From positions 1 to 53,857 of the forward strand of contig JBBHKE010001910.1 in NCBI GenBank assembly GCA_037447655.1: DNA of 53,857 nucleotides, read 5' to 3'. A model generated the notes under the pieces. It did not search any database. It was given only the letters and a program-made list of their open reading frames with translations, and was not told the origin of the DNA. Both the position numbers and the translations under genes were made by a program. Shown here piece after piece: positions 11,499 to 21,149 of the stretch (position 1 is the stretch's first letter; each line of letters starts with the position of its first letter). This DNA comes from Zygnema cylindricum. Taxonomy: Eukaryota; Streptophyta; Zygnematophyceae; Zygnematales; Zygnemataceae.

Positions 11499-11572
11499 GG
11501 GTAGCTCAGTGGTAGCATAGTGGTAGCTCAGTGGTAGATGAATGGTAGGTTAGTGGTAGCTCAGTGGTAGCT
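11499..11572. repeat. Tandem GTGGTAGCTCAGTGGTAG repeats in U3
   Basis: A short array of (TA)GTGGTAGCTCAGTGGTAG units. The core TAGCTCAGTGGTAG equals the A-box/D-arm consensus of many tRNA genes and occurs at least twice intact. No B box or tRNA body follows, so it is not a tRNA gene. Confidence 0.65.
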
Positions 11573-11960
11573 TGACAGATTAGTATTTGCCTAGTTGATT
11601 AACGTACCTCTCACGTACACTAGTATTACCAGTACAACACAAGTATAAGACTTAGAACTCAGAATACATCTTGTATCCATATTTCTAAGTAGAAAAACTG
11701 CAGACAGTTTTTGGGAAACTTCTAAGTATTATCTCTTAAGTGTTGTCAGGTCAATTGTGCTTAAACTTTTGGGAGTTATCAATGTTTATCCTACTCTATA
11801 TTCAGATAGAGTTTTGTGAGGTTTTGATGCTTGTGTAAGAATTGGTGAGCACTTGAAAACATCTGTTTGGTAGGATTCTTTATAGCTTCCGAGAATGCAT
11901 CATGTCTACTTCTACTACTACTACTGCTCCTCCACCTGCACCGGTGGTCGTAGAACAACA

Positions 11961-12544
11961 CAATCTAGCAATAGCAATCTAGAAATTAGACTATAGCAAA
12001 TGCAATCTAGTTGTAATAGTATAAGAAATGGAGTATAGCAAATGCAATCTAGCTCTTTCAAGTATAGAAAATGGAGTCTAGCAAATTTAATCTAGCTATA
12101 GCAATATAGCAAATGGAATATGCAAATGTAATCTAGCTATACCAATCTAGCAATTAGAGTAAAGCAAATGGAATCTAGCCATAGCAGTCTAGTTATTGGA
12201 GTATAACAAATAAAATCTAGCTATAGCAGTATAGCAATAAGAGTATAGCACATAAAATATAGCCCTAACAGTCTAGCAATTGGAGTATAGCAAATGCAAT
12301 CAAGCTTAAGTGTCTAGTAATTGGAGTAAAGCAAATGCATTCTAACTATAGGTGTTTAGCAATTGGAGCATAGCAAATGCAATCTAGCTGTTGCAGTACA
12401 ACAATTAGAGCATAGCAAACGCAATCTAGCCCTTGCAGTCTAGCAATTGGAGTATAGCAATTGCAATCTAGCTATAGCAGTAAAGCAATAAGAATGTAGC
12501 AAAAATAGTATCTAGCTATAGCACGGTAAATAAGACCAGTAGTC
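11961..12544. repeat. 42-bp CTAG-rich minisatellite
   Basis: About 13-14 diverged copies of a unit close to AATCTAGCTATAGCAGTCTAG + CAATTGGAGTATAGCAAATGC. Element 3 is inserted at its right edge (target duplication aatgg), and weaker AGCAATAGCAA sequence resumes at 19451, so the array was the host site. The repeats are direct, contiguous and without unique spacers. Confidence 0.85.
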
Positions 12545-12549
12545 AATGG

Positions 12550-13361
12550 TGTTCGTTTTGGAAACCTTTAGTCCTCTCTATATCTCGTGTGTGCGAAAGA
12601 GAGTCTGGACTTAGCTAGTATTTTGTGTATAGACTGAGTTGACGTAGACAAGATGTGGTGTGGTATGTAACTCTAAAGGGAGTTCAAAGATTTGGTACAC
12701 TCTATGTACACGTGTCGGTTTGTGGGGAAGTCAAGATTGGTTGAGTTGGTTGACAAAGTACATATTTACTTGAGGGACCAGATTTACACGTGGAGGTTCA
12801 TCTTCGGTGATGAATGAATACGCCGACGGCGGACGGAGATTGTGGTTATTTTTGGGAGAGAAATATTGACCGAACTATCATTTCAGTGGACTAACTTTCA
12901 CTGCGTATTTTAGCAACAGCTAGGGTTAAGGTTGATGTAAATACTTGTACAGTAGATGGCGGGGTTTTGTTTGATTAATGTTTAGTGTACTGACACACCA
13001 CGGATTATGTGGTACGGTTTAGATCAGCTGTAGGTTCACTTTGTATATTTAGGACTTAGAATATTTTGGAGTTAGGAATTCAGTGAATAGAAAACTGCAA
13101 AGCAATTTTTGTATCTTTTTGAATTGCAAGATCATTGTGATCTTTTGGCAGAACCCTATGAAATACTGCATGTCGATTCTTTATTGAATTGTTTATTGTG
13201 AAAAATTTGCAGACCTAGTTTGTGTCTGGTTTGTTTGGGGCTTCATTGTGAAGTCGGTCTTTTTTTTTCCGTGAGAGTTTTCTCTTATGTAATCTGAATA
13301 TTATGGCAACAGCTAGTGCTTCTTCTTCCTCCTCTAGGTCAGTGGTTGCCTCAAATCAACA
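12550..13361 (+). repeat. 5' LTR of element 3
   Basis: 812 bp, TGTTCGTTTTGG to CAAATCAACA. The gag ATG at 13303 is inside it, followed by a serine-rich leader (MATASASSSSSRS). Confidence 0.92.
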
Positions 13362-13374
13362 GGTCATGGGCCCA
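13362..13374 (+). other. Internal-tRNA primer binding site of element 3
   Basis: GGTCATGGGCCCA follows the LTR directly. One base differs from the perfect complement of the initiator tRNA-Met anticodon arm. It is translated within the motif NQQVMGPPSRIPVF. Confidence 0.75.
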
Positions 13375-14999
13375 CCCTCACGGATCCCGGTGTTTAATGG
13401 CCAAAAATATTTATATTGGGCGGATTTGACTAATTCTTACCTTAAGCAAGTGAGATTGTATGATGTGATTTCTCGTGTTCTTCCGTATACGGATTCTGAT
13501 TTTGAAAATAAAAATGAGGATGCATTGCATGTTCTCAAACTTCTGTTGTCCGAAGATCTGAACATGACGTATATCAATATCTCTAAAGCATATGATATAT
13601 GGAAGGCTTTGCGGGAGTCATATGTCCTAGCTAGTGAGCAGAACGAGATTATAACTGTTGGGAAAATTTGGGATTATAACTATATCGGGTGTGATATGAA
13701 CTCCTATTGTAATGGCTTGAAGCTTTTGTTGTCAAGAAATGCATGTTTCGAGGGGAATTTTCCTCCCTATCATCTAGCTATGGTTTTAATGAGACGGCTT
13801 CCTCCTGAATATAAATGAGCCGCAAAACAATTGAAAAGGTTGGAGAAGGCTAGATGGAATATAATTGTAGCTTAAGCTTACATTCTAGAGGAAGAGGCAA
13901 CTCAGATAGCATTGAATGGTGGAAAATTAGCGGTAGCGTACAATGCTCAGACATATAGACCGGCTGGATTTTCTGGAAATAGGAACTTCACCCCTAATCC
14001 TAATTATGGGCAATATGATAGGCGTGTTTATTGCTTCGATCAAGGTCATATTTTCCGGCTGTGCCCAGTATTTATAAAAGCGTGTGAAACAGGAATTTTA
14101 CGTGCGGGGTGGAAGGTGCGATCAGAGGAACCACCTTCAAATGGGTCAACACCAAAACTGCCAGTGAAAAATGCGGCGTTCTTTGCATTTGATGAGACGT
14201 CACAAGACGAATCGTTGGGGGGGAAAGATGATGTGGTCAGATTTCCCCAATCGGAAGATGATGAGTTCTTTGCCCTTGCGAAAGATCTCATGGAGGGGCC
14301 TGAAGAGAATGAAAGGATTATGGACTCCGGGTGCTCTTCCCACATGTGCGGCAATCGGGGTTACTTCAAAACCCTTACTCCGATTCCGACTCGTCGAATC
14401 CACTACGCGGATGATAGCGGTGTGGAGGCTACGGCAAAGTGAAGCGTGGAGTTATCATGTGACATCAATGGTCAAATTGTAAAGAGAACCTTACATGATG
14501 TTCTCTATATTCTAAAGTTTAAGAAAAAAATGTTTTCCACTTCTGTGGCTGAAATGAAAGTATTTGAAATTTTGCAAAAGAATGGGAAGAAGGTAGTAAG
14601 CAAAGATGGGAGAGTAGCCTTGGTAGGAACTAGAAGCCCAAACTTGTTATACCGGATGGACTTGGCTAATGAAATTGACTTTGCATACTCAAGTGTCCTT
14701 TTGGAAAATGTTTTGTGGCATAAGAGGCTCGGTCATGTTCATCACGAAAAACTTGATAAAATGGTGAAACAAAAAATGATAGATGGGGTCATATAAGGAC
14801 AAAAATATTCTCATATATGTGATAGTTGTGCTTTAGGAAAGCTTCACAAGCTGCCCCTACCTCAAACCGCGGATAACTGGGCTACGGATTTGCTCCAAAT
14901 TATTCATTCAGACGTGTGGGGACCGTTTAAAGTCCCTTTAGTGGCATCCGGTTTCTAGTGACATTTACGGATGACTTCTCGCGGTACAGCCGAGTTTAT

Positions 15000-16069
15000 T
15001 GAAACTCTGAGACCTCCATAAGTCCTCAGAGTGGACAACTTCGAAGAAGCCTCTAGGATAACCCTGACCCCTTTGTGTTTCAGCAAGAACAACTGCCACC
15101 CTGGCACACAAAAACATTGACCAACTTCACCATTGTAAAGGGAAGACTCCCGTGAGTTGAAAGCAAAAAGAATCTCTGAATTTGCTCCCCTCAGCAGTAA
15201 GTTATGGAGGGTCAAAGTTGACCTATTGTACAGAAGCTCTCTAAGAGAGAGGGTCCTATCTCCTAATTTTTCTAAGTCCTATCTCTCTTACAGACTCTAT
15301 CTACTGATGTACAAAGCCAAGTCGATTATACTTCCGTACACAAAAGTACAGTTGCCGGTGTACTTTCTGTACAAACATTGTACGACATGGCTTAAATATC
15401 GACACGTGGTATATCCGGATTCGCTCCCTTAATCCTCGGAAATGCCGCGATCCAATTTCATTCCGCCACGTGTCATCCGATGTGGCGATGACAAAAAACT
15501 GCCGAAATTCTCTTCCGCGATCTTGGCGTTTAATTTTGGCCGTCCGATTAAATTCACATTTAATCGTAGCCGTAATAAATACATGCGCGGTATTCGTTTT
15601 GCTAAAGAAATAACTGCGCGGTTTTTCGTTTCGTATCTGTACCGTAATCCGTACTTTTACATTATTGGATCTTTGTCTCCTGTAAAACTATTTAAGTTAA
15701 ATGAACTATCCTACGTATTAATGTTTAATTAATTATCAAACCCAACAATACGTAACACCATGTCTAGACTTAACGGTTGAAGCTACCGACTACCGGCTGT
15801 TTACCGGCCGTCAGGTTCCACGATCAAATCCTGGAGGTGTCACATATAATTTTAGTAAATAAACCCCTAATTATAAATAAGCTAATATTTAAATCCCGTA
15901 AACCTCTGGATATCCTAGGTAGCCATGGCTCTAGCTTCCTCTCCAATTTCTCAATGACTGCGACAAGTTTGAGAGTTGGAGAGAGAAGTTAGAGGTAGAT
16001 TGCCTCGGCTTCTTTCTATATTTCTATTTAGACCTAGAAAATACTTTAAAAGGACCATAAAATTCTACA
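15000..16069 (-). repeat. Solo LTR, family A type 2, inserted in element 3 integrase
   Basis: 1070 bp. On the minus strand it starts TGTAGAATTTTATGG and ends TCTCAGAGTTTCA. Flanks are tttat (14995-14999) and tttac (16070-16074), a 5-bp target duplication with one change. Removing the insert plus one duplication restores the integrase frame exactly (..SRVY|FMKEK..). This gives firm LTR limits for family A and shows that the LTR carries the gag start codon at its end (MEVSEF). Solo LTRs form by recombination between the two LTRs of a full element. Confidence 0.95.
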
Positions 16070-18585
16070 TTTACTTCATGAAGGAGAAGAGTGAAGCGTT
16101 CACTCTATTCAAGCATTTCCGGACGTGGGCGGAAAAGCTTCACAAGAAGTCGATCTCTCTCTTCGGTCCGACAAAGGGGGAGAATATATTTCGAATGCAT
16201 TCTCGGATTTTTTAAGGGAACACAACATATCTCGTCATTTTACAGTTCCCTATACTCTGGAGCAAAACGGAGTATCCGAAAGACTTAACCGGACTTTAAC
16301 GGAGAGTGCAAAATCTATGATGTTGGTTAAAGGGATATATTTCAAGTTTTGGGGTGAGGCTTTCTCTTGTGCGTCTTATATTAGGAATAGAATAGAAACT
16401 AAGGCGGTAAAAGGGAAGACACCTTATGAAATGCGGACCGGAAAGAAACCCAATGTAAGTCACTTCCAGGTTTTTGGTAGTAAATGTTTTATTTTGGATA
16501 ATCTTCCTATTTCAAGCTTCATCCAAAATCTGTCCCGGGAATTTTTATGGGTTATGATGATGTCCCGGGAATTTTTATGGGTTATGATGATGAGTCAGTA
16601 GGCTATAGAGATTACAACCCTGACAGGAAAAATCTTCAGGTTGCTAGAAATATTCAGGTTAAGGAAGAAAGTCAATCGGTCGATGTTTTTGGCATGACAG
16701 ATTTTGAGAAAATGTCAAAAATCAAGAATATGTAATTTTTGAAAATGTTCCTTTTTCCTCTTTCACAAGTTCTACCTCTATTCCTACTCCGGTCATTTTG
16801 GTTGTTCAACCTGTACAGCAAGCTCCTCCTCCTCCTCGGCGGCAACTTAGGGATCCAACAGTTCCAGCTTCAGATTTTCCGGGGGGAAGAAGGCAAAGCA
16901 GCAGGTTTTTTGGGGGGAAGAAGGCAAAGCAGCAGGCTGCGAGGTGAACCGGCGGAACATGCCCTATTTTTTCCAACCACAATGGAGCCAGTCAACATAC
17001 AGCAAGCCTTTTCACCCCCGGAAATGGATCAATGGATCTCCGCGGCAAATGATGAAATGCGATCGATAATGGAGGCTCAAACTTGGGAGCTTGTGGAGCT
17101 TCCGCCGGATCGAAAGGCCATTAGTTGTAAGTGGGTTTTTAAAGTTAAGTTAAATCTAGATAATTCTATTGAAAGATATAAGGCTAGGCTTGTTGCAAAG
17201 GGGTATAGTCAGAAGGAGGGAATTGACTATAAGGAGACTTTCTCTCCGGTTGTCCGGTTTCCAACTGTTAGAATTATTTTGTCTTAAGCAGCCATTAACT
17301 ATATGGAACTCCATCAAATGGATGTTAAGACAACTTTCTTGCATGGAGATTTAGAGAAAGTGATTTATACGAGGCAGCCTGAAATGTATGCACAGACCGG
17401 GAAAGAAAATGTGGTCTGTAAATTGTTGAAATCTTTGTACAGTCTGAAGCAAGATCCACGTCAGTGGATTCTGAAACTAGATGAGTTTCTAACTGGTCTC
17501 GGTTTTGTGAGGATTAGTTCATATCACTCAGTCTATGTTATGGAAAGGGAAGATGGAATTATTTACATTGCTGTGTATGTAGATGATTTGCTGGTGCTGA
17601 GTAAGTCATTAAATGAGATTAATAAAATCAAGGCAACCTTGAATTCAAGATTTGAGATGAAAGATTTAGAAGAGGCAAAGAATATTCTTGGGATTCAGGT
17701 AGAAAGGGATAGAGATAGGAGAATAATCTATCTAACACAACGGGAATCGATTTGGAATATGCTAGAGAAGTTTGGCATGGCAGAGGCAAAGGGAAGTGCC
17801 ACTCCCACGGAATTCAAGCAAAAGGTGGAAGCCATGGAGACCGAGGGAGGAGTCATTTTTGATCACACCTTCGAATCACGGGAGGCAGATTTTATGGCTG
17901 CCATTCCATATCGTCAAATTATTGGCAGCCTAATCTACTTCATGAATTGCACACGCCTAGACATCACGGCTGCAGTTGGTGCTCTAAGCCAAAGTTTACA
18001 AAATCCGAGGAGATCGGATTGGGAGGCAGCAAAGAGGGTCCTTTGATATCCTGCAGGGACACGGAATCTACGACTCGCTCTTGGTGGAGAAGAGGTCAAG
18101 ATTCAGACTTGGAGCGATGCAAGCTACGGGGACATGCCAAGTCAACCCTCCACCACCGGATTCATTCTAAAGATCGGAAGTGGAACATGTTGCTGGAGCA
18201 GCAAGCTTCAGAAAGTCACAGCTTAGTCTACAATGGAGGTTGAATACATGGCAGCCAGCTCAGCTGTCAACAAGTTACTTTGGGTAAAATCTCTTCTTCA
18301 AGAACTTCACTTTATGCATTTTGGACCTGAAATAGTGTGGTGTGACAACCAGGCTGCTATAGCGATTGCATCTAACCCAAGTCATCACTTCAAAAGCAAG
18401 CACATTGATAATAAGATTCATTTTGTAAGAGAGAAAGTGGTGAACAGAATTTTAAAACTCAGTTATTTGCAGGATGAGATGATGGTAGCAGATATGATGA
18501 CTAAAACTTTACCTGCACCTAAGTTGAAGTTTTATTGAGAGGCATGTGGACTTAGTGGCTGAGAGAGTCTAAAGGTTTTGGGTAG

Positions 18586-19450
18586 TGTTGGTTTTGGAAA
18601 CCATTAGTCCTCTTTATATCTCATGTGTGAGAAAGAGAGTCTAGACTTAGCTAGCTTTTTGTGAATAGACTGAGTTGACGTAGACAAGATGTGGTGTGGT
18701 ATGTAACTCCAAAGGGAGTTCACAAATTTGGTACACTCTATGTAAACGTGTTGGTCTGTGGGGAAGTCAAGCTTGATTGAGTTGGTTGACAAAGTACATA
18801 TTTATTTGTGGGGAAGTCAAGCTTGGTTGAGTTGGTTGACAAAGTACATATTTATTTGAGGGACCAGATTTACACGTGGAGGTTCTTCTTCGGTGATGAA
18901 TGAATAAGCGGACGGCGGACGAAGTTTGCCGTCATTTTTGAAAGAGAAATATTGACCGAACTGTCATTTCAGTGGACTAACTTTGACTGCATATTTTAGC
19001 AGCGGCTAGGGTTAAGGATTGATGTAAATACTTAAACGGTAGATGGTGGGGTTTACTTTGATTAATTTTAAGTGTACCAACACACCACGGTTAATGTGGT
19101 ACGGATTAGATCAGCTGTAGGTTCACTTTGTATATGTACGACTTAGAATATTTTGTAGTTAGGAATTCAGTGAATGGAAAACTGCAAAGCAGTTTTTGTG
19201 TCTTTTTTGAATTGCAAGATCATTGTGATCTTTTGGCAAAACCCTAAGAAATTCTGCATGTGGATTCTTTGTTAAATTGTTTATATTGTGACAAATTTGC
19301 AGACCTAGAGTGTGTCAGGTTTGCTTGGGGCTTCATTGTGAAGTCGGTCTTTTTTTTTCCGTGAGAGTTTATTCTTTGTAATCTGAATATTATGGCAGCT
19401 GCTGGTGCTTCTTCTTCCTCCTCTGGGTCACCGGTTGCCTCAAATCAACA
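18586..19450 (+). repeat. 3' LTR of element 3
   Basis: 865 bp, TGTTGGTTTTGG to CAAATCAACA. It is longer than the 5' LTR mainly because of a 50-bp tandem duplication (18758-18807 and 18808-18857) carrying GTGGGGAAGTCAAGCTTG. A truncated gag start at 19392 reads out of the element. Confidence 0.92.
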
Positions 19451-19455
19451 AATGG

Positions 19456-20108
19456 CGGTATAGCAATAGCAAAGGCAATAGCAATGTATTAACAACAATG
19501 TAGCAATAGAAAAATTAGCAGCGAGAGTAGCAATAACTCTTTATTAGCCGCAACAATATTTGGTTGCGAGGAGCGCTTGCGTCGCATTTTGCCGAGTTTT
19601 TTGGAGGGAGCGATTTGCGTCGCCGTTAGCAAAAGCTTTGCCAATTGCGTCGCCACGAGGTTGTCGAATATGGACAAGTGGTATTGCGGAAGAAGGCTGC
19701 CGACATGGGAAAATTTTTGTAGCTTGAATTGTAGAGGATAGCTTGAAACAGACCGCGTGCTTTAAACAAAACAACATGAAATGAAAAACGTTGAAACCTT
19801 ACGTTTTAACAAAAAATATATAGTGCATATTGAATATATGCAATCAAACAAAGAGTTAGGGTGGTTCTTCATTTGCACCGTTGGTCAATTGCAAAGACAT
19901 TTCCAGTCACGTAACTGGAAATGGAGGAGATTTTCATAGACACAAATGCAGATGGATTTCCATACATCGTCCATGTTGCGAGGACATTATAAATTTGAAT
20001 TGCATAAAGCTTTGATTCGCCTCGAAAAAATATTTCAATCGCACGTGTGGAATGATATGAAACAAAGCATATATTCAAAATTAAAAACCTATGAACGTAT
20101 TGATACTA
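19456..20108. other. Unassigned spacer between elements 3 and 4
   Basis: Begins with loose AGCAATAGCAA sequence related to the minisatellite, then unique-looking AT-rich DNA. No frame longer than about 77 codons and no recognisable domain. Confidence 0.6.
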
Positions 20109-20113
20109 ATACT

Positions 20114-21149
20114 TGTTGTAATTTATAAATCTTTATTTCAGTCAATAGGGGTAAAAATAACTTAGGATATTTTTTCTAGTAGTCTACTATAAGACTTACT
20201 TTAATTAGTGTTACAGTAGCAAGAGGTACAGTATAGTGTATTGTACTCTATCGTACTTTTGCAGGGACACGTGTCGGCGAAATAACGTATGCAGGTTTTT
20301 GGAGTAGCGTCGACAATCATCCATACGCGTCAAAAAGTTGACGATGCGATTCACATGATCGGACGAACAGGATCTGTCCCGAGTATTCCGGAAACATATG
20401 GTACATCTCGAAAGTACCATCGTCGATCGAATTCGTTCCAGCGGACGCGATTCACCTGGGACCACAAGCGCGATTCACGAGGGACCGCAAGCGTGATTTG
20501 CGTGGGACCACAAGTGACGAAGCACTCAGGTGCTTCGTACTACATGACCACATTGGGCTGGACTTTAGCGGTCACTGCTGACTAAGCATTTGGAACGTTT
20601 TGAGTACGGTTAGAACGTTTTGTGTACGGTTCAATTTCTGTAAATATCTGAATAACATTAGTTTGTAGTTTAGTGTGATAAAAAATAGTGTTCCGTTAAT
20701 CAGGTTTTAGAAATAGTAATTAGGTTTTTAAAGTACAGTAACGTACAGGTTGGATGCTTTGTCGTTAGTCAGGATAATAACCGTAGTAACGGTTACCTGA
20801 ATTAGTGTAGATCAGTAGATACACAATGTGAGTATATAACTTAGAAATTAGACAATTTTGTAGTATCCAGTTTTGGGAATATGATTTTCTAAGGGCAGTT
20901 TTTGGGAAACTTCTAGACATCATATCTTATCGTTTACTATGTCATTTTGGCTGCAATTTTGGGAATTGTCAGTTTCCTGTATTGTGTATCACTGTGGCAA
21001 ATTTGAAGCATATTGGCTTTTTGAGTTATATTTTGTGTCAGATCTAAGTTGGCTGTTGAGTAGGTACTTTGATAGTTTCTACTGTTTTTCATGTCTACTT
21101 CCACTACTACTGCTGGTTCACTGCCTGCAACGGTGGTTGTAGAACAACA
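20114..21149 (+). repeat. 5' LTR of element 4
   Basis: TGTTGTAATTTATAAATC to GTAGAACAACA. The gag ATG at 21091 is 59 bases before the LTR end. U3 holds two repeat sets: three 23-bp units at 20449-20517 (core GATTCACSWGGGACC) and two 20-bp units at 20592-20631 (GAACGTTTTGWGTACGGTT), candidates for promoter or enhancer repeats. Confidence 0.95.
20449..20517. promoter_or_regulatory. Three 23-bp direct repeats in U3, likely enhancer-like
   Basis: Units at 20449, 20472 and 20495 share GATTYRCSWGGGACCRCAAG. They recur identically in the 3' LTR at 25625-25693. The regulatory role is inferred from position in U3 only. Confidence 0.5.

Larger units (their letters stand above)
7240..11960 (+). mobile_element. 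Composite copia element: family A 5' half joined to family B 3' half
   Basis: Left part: type-2 family-A LTR ending 8065, primer site 8066-8078, gag-protease-zinc region to about 9724. Right part: reverse transcriptase and RNase H of family B, polypurine run ending 11091, and a family-B LTR 11092-11960. Integrase and the start of the reverse transcriptase are missing at the junction. The five bases after the right LTR (caatc) have no partner on the left. It is either a template-switch product that integrated or two elements fused by deletion. Confidence 0.75.
11092..11960 (+). repeat. 3' LTR, family B (composite element)
   Basis: 869 bp, starting TGTTGTTTTTGG after a polypurine run (taggggag) and ending TAGAACAACA. 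The last 60 bases encode a Gag N-terminus (MSTSTTTT...VVVEQ) very like that inside the LTRs of element 4. U3 contains two sets of short tandem repeats. Confidence 0.8.
13303..18537 (+). pseudogene. Copia gag-pol polyprotein remnant, element 3
   Basis: Gag starts at 13303 in the LTR and runs to a TGA near 13818. In the zinc knuckle (VYCFDQGHIFRLC) the first cysteine has become arginine. The protease site reads IMDSGCSSHMCG. WHKRLGHVHHEKL marks the pre-integrase zinc domain, and CALGKLHKLPLPQ leads into integrase. The integrase frame is split after FTDDFSRYSRVY by the solo LTR and resumes as FMKEKSEAFTLFKHF. The chromodomain-like tail is partly duplicated at 16536-16590. Reverse transcriptase keeps KARLVAKGY and YVDD (near 17577), with a TAA at 17285. 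RNase H has TAG at the AQSTME glutamine (18225). Stops of all three types plus frameshifts make it dead. Confidence 0.9.
12550..19450 (+). mobile_element. Ty1/copia retrotransposon, element 3 (family B-like), with nested solo LTR
   Basis: Perfect 5-bp target duplication aatgg at 12545-12549 and 19451-19455. LTRs 12550-13361 and 18586-19450. The interior is a decayed gag-pol interrupted by a minus-strand solo LTR at 15000-16069. The LTRs are clearly diverged: six differences in the first 69 aligned bases. This is therefore much older than element 4. Confidence 0.95.

Noticed and set aside
11961-12544. CRISPR-like repeat array
   Set aside because: Units are contiguous, diverged and have no unique spacers; the context is eukaryotic.
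20211-20585. 84- and 98-residue frames repeated at 25387-25761
   Set aside because: Both lie in the two LTRs of element 4 and are shadows in non-coding U3.
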